64,000 bases of DNA from Neoarius graeffei (GCF_027579695.1 NC_083577.1:36301698-36365697), one strand, 5' to 3'; counted from the first letter of the stretch, positions 43,127 through 63,150 are shown. Notes: a model not told the origin generated them from the sequence alone. Numbers and translations are program-made.

Positions 43127-43396
43127 CCACTGCATACCAGGAACACCCAACAAGATGTGCCATTTTGGAGATGCTCAATCCCAGTCATCTATCCATCACA
43201 ATTTGGCCCTTGTCAAAGTCGCTCAGATCCTTACGCTTGCCCATTTTTCCTGCTTCCAACACATCAGCTTCAAGAACTGACTGTTCTCTTGCTGCCTAAT
43301 ATATCCCACCCCTTGACAGGTGCCATTGTAATGCGATAATCAATGTGATTCACTTCACCTGTCAGTGGTTTTAATGTTATCGCTGATCGGTGTATA
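43127..43396 (-). mobile_element. Fragment of a different Tc1-like element
   Basis: On the minus strand it begins at ATACACCGATCAGCGATAAC and includes ACCACTGACAGGTGAAGTG and GGGTGGGATATATTAGGCA, a widespread teleost Tc1-like 5' region. It breaks off after GCATCTCCAAAATGG. The transposase is missing. Confidence 0.7.
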
Positions 43397-44272
43397 TCTA
43401 AGTAAAAAGTAGAATTTAGCAAAGAAGCTTGTGACATGAATGTTGTCTTGGATCAATCTTTAAAAAAAGATTTCTCAAAAAACAGAGGAAAATGATCCAT
43501 TTGCTTTCTATTTTGTCAGAAATTTAAATTTAATAAGACTCTGAAAGTTACGTCCACCCCAATATAGCATTTTGTTCTATTTGAACGTTTCATTTGAAAG
43601 ATTTAAATGGAGGGTGAAGGTGGATGATAGGACTGCCTTGACATTTTGACTTAGATAACATTGTGTGTTAAATATTGTATTTGAATCCAAATCAGTGTAA
43701 AATTCAGGATGTATTTAATGGATCCGGGAATTATGTGAACATTTCCACATAAACATTTGGAGGATTGAGATAATACACTGTTATAGTATTATGTATTATA
43801 ATAAACAAAAATTCACACTATTCACTACTGGTGTTGTGTATAATCCTTTAGGGGTGCGATAATAACTAACTGCTGAGACTGGGATTGATACCACATGTTC
43901 ATGTTAACGCTCAGAGAAGATCAGGTCTGAAAAAGATAGCAAAAATGAATGGAAATGAGAGGAAGCTTTTATCCCATCTCTGATAAAACATTAAAACTCC
44001 AGTAGGACGAGTCATGTTGTGCTCTGAAAGAGTGATGACGGTGTGCCATAACCAGGCTTTGTGTGTGTAGCTAACAGGATATATGGGTGTGTGTGTGTTT
44101 TATTTTTCTTACTAGTTTTATGAAAGAGAACTGATTGTCTTTCTGTTCATATGCCTGTATTTGTTTGACCAAAGTAATGTAAGAGCAAAACATGCTAATT
44201 GTATCCCTCTGTGATTTGTTTGTGTTGTTTGAATTCAGATGGTTGATTATGGAATGCCAAAATGTGTAACTG
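43397..44272. other. No gene or recognisable element
   Basis: AT-rich spacer. Nothing with defined ends or coding character. Confidence 0.45.
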
Positions 44273-44374
44273 TACACTCACCAGCCACTTTATTAGGAAC
44301 ACCCATCCACCTGCTGTTTTATGCAGTTCTCTAACTAGCCAGTCTCTTGACAGCAACACAATGCATAAAATCAT

Positions 44375-44721
44375 CCGTCCATCCATTATCTGTAACCGCT
44401 TATCCTATGCAGGGTCGTGGGCAAGCTGGAGCCCACGAGAGGCGGGGTACACCCTGGACAAGTCGCCAGATTATCACAGGGCTGACACATAGAGACAAAC
44501 AACCATTCACCGTTGATTACGGTCAATTTAGAGCCACCAATTAGCCTAACTTGCATGTCTTTGGACTGTGGGGAAAACCAGAGCACCCAGAGGAAACCCA
44601 CACAGACACTGGGATAACATGCAAACTCCACACAGAAAGGCCTCCACCGGCTGCTGGGCTCGAACCCAGAACCTTCTTGCTGTGAGGCAACAACACTAAC
44701 CACGACACCCCTGTGCTGCCA
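44375..44721 (-). mobile_element. tRNA-derived SINE copy 8
   Basis: Minus-strand copy with an ATCCATCC-type tail. The duplication CATAAAATCAT is at 44364-44374 and 44722-44732. Inserted in element F. Confidence 0.9.
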
Positions 44722-45887
44722 CATAAAATCATACAGATACAAATCAAGAGCTTCAGTTAATGTTCACTTCAAACATCAGAATGGGAAAAATTGTGATCTC
44801 AAAGTGTCACTTTCACTGTGGCATGGGTGTTGGGTGCCAGATGGACTGGTTTGAGTATTTCAGAAACCACTGATCTCCTGGGGGTTTTCACACACAGCAG
44901 TCTCTAGAATTTGCACAGAATGGTGTGAAAAACAAAAATCATTGAGTGAGCGACAGTTCTGTGGGTGGAAACAAACGCCTTGTTGATGAGAGAGTCAAGT
45001 CAAGTTTATTTGTATAGCGCTTTTAACAATAAACATTGTCGCAAAGCTGCTTTACAGAATTTGAATGACTTAAAACATGAGCTAATTTTATCCCTAACCT
45101 ACGGTATCCCCAATGAGCAAGCCTGTGGTGACGGTGGCAAGGAAAAACTCCCTCAGACGACATGAGGAAGAAACCTTGAGAGGAACCAGATTCAAAAGGG
45201 AACCCATCCTCATTTGGGCAACAACAGACAACATGACTATAACATTCACAGTTTTAACATGTCAGTTTCGTTGATGTTATTACTGTTCATTGATGGAAAC
45301 TTGAGTGCAAGACTGTTCATGACAACTGCAGTCCTAAAGTTAGCAAGTCAACTGTAGTCCTCAGCCATAAAAGCATTACTGTAAGTGTCCAGAGCGTCCT
45401 CCAGGTGTGGCTTTCAACTGTCCACATGGGGCCACCCTCCACAGGAGCGATGCAATGAGACTCCAACCAGACACAGGGCACCAGGATGGATCAGGCAGGT
45501 CCGAGGAGCAGAAGAGGTCAGCATCTCGATCTCAGGATTGACATGTAACTCAGAGGGACAGATTTGGGTGGGGGAGAGAGAGAGAGAGAAAGTACAGATT
45601 GTTAGGTATGCCCAATGTCACCTGAATAAGTAGGAACAGTATACATATTGCACTGAGTACAAGCAGGGACTCCGGCAACTAACTATGACAGCATAACTAA
45701 AAGGGGAGAGCCAGAAGGTAACACAGGCATGAGGGAGCCCCAGGATATAAAGCAGCAGCCACTATACCGTCAACAAACTCGAGTGAGCAAGCGAGTAGGG
45801 GACTGACAGCATCCATGCATCCCAGTTTACCAAAACATTCTATGTCTGAGGACCCTCCAGATCTACACCTTTACCTCATAAACATCA

Positions 45888-48627
45888 TTAACACAAGGCT
45901 TGACTAAACAGGTATGTTTTCAGCCTAGACTTAAATGCTGAGACTGTGTCTGATTCCCGAACACTACTTGGAAGGCTGTTCCATAACTGTGGGGCTTTGT
46001 AAGAAAAGGCTCTGCCCCCTGATGAAGCCTTCACTATACGAGGTACCAGCAGATAGCCTGCACCTTTTGATCTAAGTAGGCGTAGCGGGTCATAGAGGAC
46101 CAGAAGTTCACTCAGGTACTGTAGTGCGAGACCATTCAGTGCTTTAAAGGCCAATAGTAGTATTTTATAATCAGTACGAAATTTGACTGGGAGCCAATGC
46201 AGTGTGGATAAGACAGGGGTGATGTGGTCATATTTTCTAGTTCAAGTAAGGACTCTTGCTGCTGCATTTTGAACTAACTGGAGCTTGTTTATGCACTTAT
46301 TGGAACATCCAGACAGTAAGGCATTACAATAATCCAACCTGGAGGTAATGAAAGCATGAACTAGTTTTTCCGTGTCATATAGTGACATTAAATTTCTTAT
46401 CTTGGCAATATTTCTGAGATGAAAGAAAGCTATCCGAGTAACATTATTAATGTGAGTTTCAAATGAAAGACTGGGGTCAATAATCACTCCGAGGTCTTTT
46501 ACTGCTGCACGCAAAGAAACAGAAAGGCCATCCAGAGTTACTGTGTAATCAGAAAACTTACTTCTAGCTGTATGTGGTCCTAATATAAGTACTTCAGTCT
46601 TGTCAGAGTTAAGCAGAAGGAAGTTAATAAGCACCCAGTGTCTAATGTACTTCACACATTCCTCAATTCTATTAAGCTGGTGTCTGGTTTTGCAGAAACA
46701 TGCAACTGTGTGTCATCAGCATAACAGTGGAAACTAATACAATGTTTACGAATAATATCACCCAGAGGTAACATATATAAAGAAAAAAGCAGTGGACCCA
46801 AGACAGAACCTTGTGGAACACCAAACTTTACTTCAGTATGTCTAGAAAAATCACCATTTACATCAACATACTGATAGCGATCAGTTAAATAAGACCTGAG
46901 CCAGGAGAGGGCCATTCCCTTAACTCCCACAACGTTTTCTAGTCTATCCAGAAGAATGGAATGATCAATGGTATCAAATGCTGCACTAAGGTCAAGCAAC
47001 ACAAGCAGCGAGACACAGTCCTGATCAGACGCCAACAGTAGGTCGTTTACTACTTTAACCAGAGCTGTCTCTGTGCTATGATGAGGTCTAAATCCTGACT
47101 GATACATTTCATGGATGTTATTCCTATGTAAATATGAGCATAACTGCTGTGCCACAGCTTTTTCAAGGATCTTGGAGATAAAGGGGAGGTTTGATATTGG
47201 CCGATAATTGGACAGCTGACAGGGATCAAGGTCAGGTTTTTTAATCAGGGGTTTGATAACTGCTAGTTTAAAGGATTTGGGTACATAGCCAATCCTAAGA
47301 GAAGAATTTATTATTTTTAGAAGCGGTTCAATTACTTCAGGTATTATCTGTTTGAATAGACGTGTAGGTAAGGGATCTAGTACACAAGTTGAGGCTTTTG
47401 ATGCCGAGATTAATGAAAGTAATTCAATTTTTCTAAGGGGAGTAAAACATTCTAATTGCTGATCTGATACAGTTATATTGTTAACTACAGGGTCACTTAC
47501 ATTGTCTGACCTTAAATTAGTAGTTTGAATTTTTTGTTGGATATTCTCAATTTTGTCATTAAAAATGTCATGAAGTTGTTGCTACTACATACTGCAGGTG
47601 TGCATGTGTCTATAGTGGACTTATTCCTGGTTAATTTTGCTACAGTATTAAATAGGAACCTAGGATTATTTTTGTTATCTTCTATTAGGGAGGAGAGATA
47701 TGTTGATCTAGCAGTACTAAGAGCTTTTCTATACATCAAGAAGCTCTCCTTCCACGCTAATTTGAACGCTACCAATTTTGTTTGATGCCATTTACATTCC
47801 ATTTTTCGAGTGGTCTGTTTTAAAGTGCGAGTGTCATCATTATACTAGGGTGCTAATTTTTTGTCTCTGACCATTTTCGTTTTAAGAGGAGCTACATTAT
47901 CTAAAGTATGGCGGAACGTTGACTCTAAGCATTCAGTTGCCTGATCAAGTTCTGCAGGGACTGACAGTGACCCAGTCAAAGTTGAGAACTCTGGGAGATC
48001 ATTTATAAAGCTCTGTGCAGTAGTTGACGTGAATGTATGTTTAATACAGTAGCGTGGTGAGGTGCATATATTTTTACTCAGACATATTTTGAATGAGATG
48101 AGATAATGATCTGAGATAACTTCAGACTGTGGAAGTGTGACTATATTTTCTACGTTTAACCCGAATGTTAGTATTAGATCAAGAGTGTGACCACCATTAT
48201 TGGTCAGTCCTGTGACATTCTAATTAATCCCTACTGAATCTAAAATGGACGCAAACACTGTTTTCAAAGGGTTTTCTGGGTTATCCAAGTGAATATTAAA
48301 ATCTCCAACAACTAAAGCTTTGTCTAAGGAAATAACCAGATCTGAGATAAAATCTGCAAATTCAGAAAGAAACTCAGAATATGGCCCCGGGGGCCTGTGA
48401 ATAATAAGTAACGGAATTAACTGGGTAGACCTATTTTTCGAGGCTACATACATTATATGAGTATGAAGAACTTCAAATGTATTAAATCGATAACTAGGTC
48501 TGTGTGTTACACCTAGATAATCATTATAAATATCCGCGACGCCTCCTCCTCTGCCAGTTAGACGAGGCTGGTGTATATAACTGTATCCAGGAGGACTCGC
48601 TTCATTTAATGCTATATATTCATTTGG
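45888..48627 (-). pseudogene. LINE ORF2 remnant: endonuclease, RT, C-terminal domain
   Basis: Minus-strand pieces are: endonuclease end (ALVVGDFNIHLDNP at about 48330), pre-RT linker (about 47800-47510), and RT at 47155-46655 ([51 protein letters not shown]). A frameshift at about 46655 leads into NSDKTEVLILGP and LDYCNALLSG, then WNSLPSSVR at the C-terminus (46154-45888). The YADD core is intact, but multiple breaks make it inactive. Confidence 0.88.
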
Positions 48628-48994
48628 GGGTGGCACGGTGGTGTAGTGGTTAGCGCTGTCGCCTCACAGCAAGAAGGTCCTGGGTTCGAGCCCCGGGGCC
48701 GGCGAGGGCCTTTCTGTGTGGAGTTTGCATGTTCTCCCCGTGTCCACGTGGGTTTCCTCCAGGTGCTCCGGTTTCCCCCACAGTCCAAAGACATGCAGGT
48801 TAGGTTAACTGGTGACTCTAAATTGACCGTAGGTGTGAATGGTTGTCTGTGTCTATGTGTCAGACCTGTGATGACCTGGCGACTTGTCCAGGGTGTACCC
48901 CGCCTTTCGCCCGTAGTCAGCTGGGATAGGCTCCAGCTTGCCTGCGACCCTGTAGAAGGATAAAGCGGCTAGAGATAATGAGATGAGATGAGAG
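48628..48994 (+). mobile_element. tRNA-derived SINE copy 9, inside the LINE
   Basis: Full-length plus-strand copy with a (GAGAT)n tail. The duplication ATATTCATTTGG is at 48616-48627 and 48995-49006. Confidence 0.94.
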
Positions 48995-49333
48995 ATATTC
49001 ATTTGGCTTAATCTATGTTTCAGTTAAACAAAGTACATTAAACTTCTGATCAGTAATGAGTTCATTAACCATTAGCGCTTTAGATGTAAGAGATCTAATA
49101 TTTAATAGCCCCACCTTTAGATCAAAGGTGCTGGCAGCAGCTGTACAGTCAGTATGATCTAATTTTATATTGATTAGGTTACTGGAACAAACTCTCTGAA
49201 TATTTCTACTTTTTTGTTGAGCTCAGGGAACAGACACAGTCTCGATGTAGTGGACCCTGAGTGACGACTCTGTGCAGCTAGCAGACAGTCAGTTTAGCCT
49301 GTTCGTCTGCTCCCTGGCCTTGGCTCTGGATTG

Positions 49334-50236
49334 TCAGAAATTAACTAGGCCTGTTCTGAGACTATGACCTATGCTGCAGGAAATGAGAGCAGCACCTTCC
49401 CGAGTAGGATGGATACCGTCCCGCCCTAACAGGCCAGCAGTGCCCTCAAAATTAGCCCAATTATCTATAAAGCCCACACTGTTTTTAGAGCACCACCTGG
49501 ACAACCAGCAGTTCAGCGACCATAACCTGCTGTAAGCTACATCGCCATGCCGCATTGGAATGGGGCCAGAGCATACTAGAGCATTGGACATCGCCTTCGC
49601 TAATTTAAACACCTCTACAAAGTTACTCTTAGTAACCTCAGACTGACGAAGGCGTATATCATTAGCTCCTGCATGGATAACTATCTTTGAGAACCTGTGC
49701 TTGCCTAGGACCCTAAGATTACCTGCTATGTCCGGTGCCCTGGGTCCCGGTATACGCCTGACTAAAGCTGCTGGTGCCCCTAAAGGCTGAGCTAATTTCA
49801 CATGTTGTATGATAGAGTCCCCTATAACCAGAGCTCTTTCAGGTTTCTCAGTGGGTGCATCACTAAGGAGAGCAAACCTGTTCAACACGTGACGCGGAGA
49901 GGAGTGGTGCTCCCGTGGGCGAGCCTCAGCGGTAGCTTTGGCTCTACACTTATGCCGCCGAGTCGTCATCCATTCGCCCTGCTGTAAGGGCTCTAATGCC
50001 GGAGTTGGGGGATTACTAACTCCTCCTAGGGCATCCAGACTTTCCCCTACAGAAACTATACTGTTCTCATTTTCACTGACCTTCTCTAAAGCCTGAATAC
50101 GCACTTCTAATACTATAATCTTCGTCAGAGAGCTAATTAATCTGCACTTATCACAAATAAAGCTATCGCTAGCGACGGAGGAAGAAGGACTCAACATCCT
50201 GCACTCAGCACACTGAACAGGCTGAAAGTGTGCCAT
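49334..50236 (-). CDS. LINE ORF1 protein with SGNH esterase-like domain, intact 300-residue frame
   Basis: A retrotransposon ORF1, not a host gene. Residues 1-50 hold a CxxC...CxxC cluster (CAECRMLSP; FICDKC), then a coiled-coil-like stretch and a basic linker. From about residue 130 there is an SGNH/GDSL hydrolase fold: VIGDSII (Ser block), HAGANDIR (Gly-Asn block) and DGIHPT (Asp-His block). ORF1 proteins of many L2/CR1 LINEs carry such an esterase. The frame is uninterrupted, while the ORF2 next to it is broken. Confidence 0.82.
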   Translation of the reverse strand: MAHFQPVQCAECRMLSPSSSVASDSFICDKCRLISSLTKIIVLEVRIQALEKVSENENSIVSVGESLDALGGVSNPPTPALEPLQQGEWMTTRRHKCRAKATAEARPREHHSSPRHVLNRFALLSDAPTEKPERALVIGDSIIQHVKLAQPLGAPAALVRRIPGPRAPDIAGNLRVLGKHRFSKIVIHAGANDIRLRQSEVTKSNFVEVFKLAKAMSNALVCSGPIPMRHGDVAYSRLWSLNCWLSRWCSKNSVGFIDNWANFEGTAGLLGRDGIHPTREGAALISCSIGHSLRTGLVNF

Positions 50237-50591
50237 GATGAAAGGATTAATGTACCTTAATCGAAGATGTGTTGATATTAAAGCAGATCCGATGTGGATG
50301 GCCTCCGCTTGTGGTCTTTACACAGGAGGAGAAAAAAAAGAAAGCTTCAGGTCTCTGCGTTCTTCCAAAAAAAGAGAGAGGGGAAAAAAAAGGTCAGAGG
50401 AAAGTGGCCAGATTGGTTCGAGCTGCCAGGAGGGATATAACAACTCATATAATCATTCTTTACAACTGTGGTGAGCAGAAAAGCATCTCAGCATGCAACA
50501 GCAGAAGATCACATTGGGTTCCACTCCTGCAGCCAAGAGCAAGAATCTTAGAATCAACAACAGGTTCCTATTAAAGTGGCTGGGGAGTGTA

Positions 50592-50976
50592 TTTGTAATT
50601 ATCGTCAAAATATATTCTTAAACATTTTTTATATTTTAAAAAGCTGAACAGTTTAAAAAATGACTGGGATTAAAGCTGTGGTCCAATGGAACCCCCCCAA
50701 ACTATTAATCTTTTATTCAAGGCTTATTGAGGTTTCTCTTCCATAATGCAATGGGACTAAATAAACAGAATTGTAAATGTAGTCTTATGAGTATCTAACC
50801 TGTAAGAGCTATCAGGTCTTGACTCTCTTATACTCGGAGGTGCATTTAACTGATAATGAGTTGCTTGGAGCTACTGTGGCCAGCCTGCTTGCAAGGTCAC
50901 CGTAAGCTTCTTTATCATTCCTGTCTATTCTCATGCAGCTCTACGCAGTGCTTACGTGACATTTCCTATTGATTTT

Positions 50977-51020
<44 letters not shown>

Positions 51021-51839
51021 GGAGCACAGCTGGAATGAGAATGGATTGGTTTACATTAGCAGGAAGCAATAGTGCCACCTTTTTGTGTACATCTTTTGTT
51101 ATGTGTTCATCTCCATCAAACAGAATTTTTCTCTTTGAGTTCCTCCTCTACCCGTATGTATGGTATCGAAATTAAAAGGGGACACAGTGCTCAGGATGCA
51201 AGGTGATGCTAATAGTATAATGCTAATCTGCATTTCAGTGATCAGTTTTGTGCTCGTGGTGTTTAATCCGGTTAATAGAGCCATGCAGAAACATATCAAA
51301 GATTCATGAAGCTCATTTACAGGAAGCGTGGTGTCTGTGATGAATGTGGAAGCAGGGTTAGATATATAATGTTGTAATGATGTTCATGAGGCTTTAGTCA
51401 CTCACATTCTTCCTTCCTGCATGAAACTCAATTTCCCATAAGTCTTGGGAGGTTTGTGAGAATGTGTCACATTGTATTTTTCTGCTTCACTCTCAGCACA
51501 AGTGCTAATGAACTGAAGGTGCTAACTGGCACAGTGCTAAGTGCTTTGTCACAATGAGCACATGTCTATCTGGTGTGTGGGCCTGTGTGGGTAACATCAC
51601 AGAGGTAAGGTGATGGTATAGGTGTGTTTGCACTGGGTACTGTGTACACATACAGGTGTGTGTGTGTGTGTGTGTGTGTTTGCGTATGCATGTGTGTACA
51701 CAAGGTGGGAAACCGGTGAGACAACACACCTTGTGAAACCATGGAGATGTTCATTGCAACAGCCCAAGTGTAGTTACGTACAACAATTTTTAGTTATTTC
51801 CTTCTTTCCTTTTTAAGTAATAGATAACAAAGCAGCTTG

Positions 51840-51894
<55 letters not shown>

Positions 51895-52002
51895 AGAGAG
51901 AGCTACAGATGGTGCAGTAGCAGGCAAAGAGGTCCTGTCATTAGTGCTAGCAAATTGAGTTAACTTTTACTTCCTTTGTCTGCAGAGACATCAGAATATT
52001 TT

Positions 52003-52044
<42 letters not shown>

Positions 52045-53250
52045 GAAAACAGCAGCATGAAAAATTTTATTAATTTTGCTTCACATCCTCCCAGTGAATC
52101 TGACACCAAATGAGACTCCAAGACAGACACACACACACACGCAATTTGTCACATTGGTTGAATAAAATGGAAACCTTTTACAGGTAATAAGTGTGTGTGT
52201 GATCTTGATGTGATGAACAGCAACATTAGAATATCCTCATTATGTTGAGTGGTTCTTGAGGCAAGAACAACAACCTCCATTATAATGATGTGGTTTACAA
52301 AACAAGCAAAACGTACAACCTGATGAAACACACACACATGCAGGCACACACACGCAGGCACACACGTAGTCAATTTTCTGTATGAGTTGCCTTCCCAGCT
52401 CTGAGATCTGACAACTAGATTAGACAGCTTTCGGAAATTGATGTGCAGTAATTCAGTGTAAAACAGGAAATGAAGCCCCTTTATTGGATTTATCTGATCA
52501 TATTCCTGTCAGTGAAGAAACACCCACATCAGTCACTGCCTCTGTATAAAAGCTCCCATGTGGTCAATCAGTCACTTATTCATTACCATTCAGTCTGAAA
52601 TCTCAAGCAGGATGTAAAATGATACTTACAAAATAACAAGACTAAGACTGTATTTCGTAATGTGTTGACGTTTGTTTGTATTACACAGTAACAAAATATG
52701 ACTAGAAATGATGACTGTTTACAAGCTAGATATACATTCCCCGAGCACTTTTTTTAATTCATTCCTTTCATGAAAATGCACAATATACAGTATTGAATTA
52801 GAACATAATTCAAGATACATAGATCAAAGTGACTCTTTTCGTGATTGGAAAGGAGCAGCAAGAAGAATATAATTCTTATTTTTGTCTGCCCCTTAGTAAA
52901 ACAAAGAATCTTTGATGGTCTGTAAATTCCAATTACCTACACCGCATATCAGTTACCTACACCATCAGCTACATATGCCAACAACTTAAAAGAAAAAATC
53001 ACCAATAAAAGCAAAAATTTATAAGCTCAAAACAATAGAAATGATCATCTACATTTGATGCCAACAACATAAACAAAAAATAACCCATAAAAATAAAATT
53101 TTACGAGCTCATAACAAATAAAATGAACATCCAGTTAAATTTCATGTGCATATTGTCTCATTTGTCTCTCTTTATACATTTTTTTAAACTGAAAAATATC
53201 TGTGCTACACTTTAAATCATTCTGTTGAGAATTCCAAAGCTTTACGCCAA
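50592..53250. other. Repeat-poor spacer with microsatellites
   Basis: No gene recognised. Microsatellites: (TG)n 50977-51014, (GT)n about 51656-51680, (CA)n(GA)n 51842-51902, (TG)n about 52004-52042, (CA)n 52126-52140. It presumably lies within sytl5 intron 1. Confidence 0.6.
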
Positions 53251-53257
53251 CATTCCC

Positions 53258-54376
53258 CGAGCACCTTATCAGGAACATTACACTGATACTGGGTAGCGCT
53301 TCCATTTGCCCTCAAAACCGCCTCAATTATTCATGATATGGATTCCACAAGAGGTTGTAAACATTCCTCTGAGCTTCTGGTCAGTGTTGACATAATTACA
53401 TCACACAATTCCTGCAGATTTTTCATGCTGTCTTTTTCTGCTGGATTCAGATCCAGTGGCTGGGAAGGCCGCTGAAGAACACTGAACTCAATGTCATGTT
53501 CATGAAACCAGTTTGAGATGAATTTTGCTTTGTGAAATGGTACACTATTATGCTGGATGTAGCCATAAGAAGATGGTCATGAAGGGATGCACACGGTCAG
53601 CAATAATACTCAAATAGACTCTGGCATTCAAGTGATGATGGATGGGTTTTAACAGGCCCAAAGTGCACCAAAAACATTCCCCACACCATTACACCACCCC
53701 CACCAGCCTGGACAGTTGACACAAGGCAGTTTGGGTTCATGGATTCATTTTTGGCTGGTGCCAAATTGTGACCCTACCATCTGTGTGCCTCGGCAGAAAC
53801 CAAGATTCATCAGACCAGGGTACAGTTTTCCAATCTTCAACTTCTGTTTTGTTGCACCTGTGTCCAGTGCAGCCTCAGCTTTCTGTTCTTGGCTGACAGA
53901 AGTGGAACCTATTTGGTCTTCTGCTGTTGGAGCCCATCTGTGTCAAGGTTCGACATGTTGTACAGAGTGATTATCTGAGTTACTGTAGCCTTTCTGTCAG
54001 CTCAAACGAGTCTGGCCATTCTCCATTGACCTCTCTCATCAATTAAGTGTTTCCATCTGCTCACTGGATTTTTTTTTCTTTAATACACCATTCTGAGTAA
54101 TTTCTAGAGACTGTTGTGCATGAAAATCCAAAATCAGCAGTTGTAGAAATACTCAAACCAGTCCTTCTGGCACCAACAATCATGGCACAGTTTAAATCAC
54201 AGAGATCACATTTTTCCCATTTACATGGTTTGACGTGAACATTACTCAAAGCTGCTGGCCCGTTTCTGCATGATTTTATGCACTGCACTGCTGCCACATG
54301 ATTGGCTGAATCGGATTAGATAATTGCATGAATTAGGAGGTATAGAGGTGCTCCTAATAGAATGCTCAATGAGCGT
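53258..54376 (-). mobile_element. Tc1-like element H, decayed full-length relative of element F
   Basis: On the minus strand it starts ATACGCTCATTGAGCATTCTATTAGGAGC and ends GGAATGTTGGCG side (53258). Recognisable parts include GTAATGGTGTGGGGAATG, AATTCACTGAGTTC-like and HTH codons (RTGLSISTTADFGFSC at about 54170-54110). No complete frame survives. Confidence 0.75.
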
Positions 54377-54980
54377 ATATGGATCATTCTAGAATTCGGG
54401 GTACATTTCGCGTCTCCGAGATAAACCTTTTGTTATTTTCCACAAAAGAAATCAGTTTTGAACAATAATGCAAATTATGACAAACTTTCACCAATAGCAA
54501 TGCTTGATGTACATTTTAGACCCAATTTATCCATAAAACATTAATTAAATGACTGCCCCCCCTCCCCCACACATTATTGGCCATCTTTGACTACTGATTC
54601 ATACATTCAACTTGAATAAACATGAAGTGAGTCTGTCTAAAAATCTGTTTTTTGGGGGCTTATTCTATTAACTGTTATCAAATCAGTTGCATCAAAAGTC
54701 TATTTTCTGTATTATGTGAAATTTCAGTAATAAAAAATATATATATTTTCATCCATCCCAGTGTTCTTGTCAACTCCGTTAACTCTGCTGTAAAAGCGCA
54801 TAAAATCCACAAAGACTTTTAATAATACGCATGACACCTGCACCGAGACGTCACTTCCTCTGGCGGGAAACTTCAGAAACGCAGTGAGGTATACACCAAC
54901 AGTAGATTAATTTTTCATCAAATCTGTTATTGTGATATTGGAGTGAGTCTCTCACTCATTTTTTTTTTAAAAACAATAAT
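54377..54980. other. No gene or recognisable element
   Basis: AT-rich spacer. Nothing with ends or conserved frame. Confidence 0.45.
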
Positions 54981-54992
54981 ATGATTAAAATC

Positions 54993-55367
54993 GGCGGCAC
55001 GGTGGTGTAGTGGTTAGCGCTGTCGCCTCATAGCAAGAAGGTCCTGGGTTCGAGCCCCGGGGCCGGCGAGGGCCTTTCTGTGTGGAGTTTGCATGTTCTC
55101 CCCGTGTCCGCGTGGGTTTCCTCCGGGTGCTCCGGTTTCCCCCACAGTCCAAAGACATGCAGGTTAGGTTAACTGGTGACTCTAAATTGACTGTAGGTGT
55201 GAGTGTGAATGGTTGTCTGTGTCTATGTGTCAGCCCTGTGATGACCTGGCGACTTGTCCAGGGTGTACCCCGCCTTTTGCCCGTAGTCAGCTGGGATAGG
55301 CTCCAGCTTGCCTGCGACCCTGTAGAAGGATAAAGCGGCTAGAGATAATGGATGGATGGATGGATGG
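54993..55367 (+). mobile_element. tRNA-derived SINE copy 10
   Basis: Full-length plus-strand copy whose tail is (GGAT)n rather than (GAGAT)n. The duplication ATGATTAAAATC is at 54981-54992 and 55368-55379. Confidence 0.94.
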
Positions 55368-55379
55368 ATGATTAAAATC

Positions 55380-56062
55380 CATAAAATTCTGTTTTTAGAC
55401 ATGCCATGTGGTAGCTAGTTTGACGTTTCCATGTAGAGTTAAGACACAAAATGGTGGAAAATGTCAACTCTCTTACCATCAATTCTGTTAATGGATTGCC
55501 CGGTTTGACGATAACAGAGTTGACGATGACTAACAGGGTCAATACTTGAAATGTACCCATAATTATAGAATGGGCCATATAGTCAGAGACCGTGGTATAT
55601 TGTTTCAAATTGGCTGTTTGCCTAAAAGTGCTTAAACTCTGCTATGCTCGCTCTGTCTTAATATGAACTCGACTCAAATCTTGAGATTGTGAGATCATGA
55701 CTTTGCTCTTTCAGGGAGTGCAATATGCGCAATGGTATCATTCACACTGCTGACTGTAATTACAGTATGTGAAAGTAATGAGTCATCTCTTATAGAAAAC
55801 ATACTGTATGTGAGTCATGATTATGTACTAACAGATTGTTTCTGCTCAGACAGTATGGCTGCAATCTTATGTGGGTGAAAAAGAGCCAGTAAAAACTCTC
55901 AGCAGACTTCAAGCTCTGGATCCCATGATGAATCGCTCAGTGACTCAAGGGTCTCCTCACAGTGTGTAGTGGCCTTTCACATAGAGGACTCTCATGGCAT
56001 GCATTAAAAATTTGTTCTTATTGGATATATGCACTGGCCGATCTGATTATTGGAGCCCCCAG
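55380..56062. other. sytl5 5' flank / intron 1 end
   Basis: No repeat recognised. Possible acceptors for the first coding exon are GAGCCCCCAG at 56061-56062, or TGTTTCTGCTCAG at about 55850, which would bring in upstream ATGs. Confidence 0.45.
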
Positions 56063-56090
56063 TGATTAAACACCGTGATTGGACAACTGA

Positions 56091-63150
<7,060 letters not shown>

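Larger units (their letters stand above)
44996..50372 (-). mobile_element. L2-type LINE, nearly full length, inside element F
   Basis: Minus-strand order is: 5' UTR (about 50372-50237), ORF1 (50236-49334), ORF2 remnants (48627-45888, with a SINE at 48628-48994), and a 3' UTR ending in AAACTTGACTTGACT at 44996. The 3' UTR carries the TTATTTGTATAGCGC region common to teleost L2 LINEs. Confidence 0.85.
44275..50589 (+). mobile_element. Tc1-like element F, internally deleted, split by a SINE and a LINE
   Basis: TA then CACTCACCAGCCACTTTATTAGG at the left; CCTATTAAAGTGGCTGGGGAGTG then TA (50590-50591) at the right. Body pieces are at 44722-44995 (GTTTGAGTATTTCAGAAACC, GGCAGTTCTGTGG-like) and 50373-50589 (GGTCAGAGG...GGTTCGAGCTG), together about 590 bp. 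The order matches a teleost Tc1-like transposase gene whose 3' two-thirds are deleted. Confidence 0.8.
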
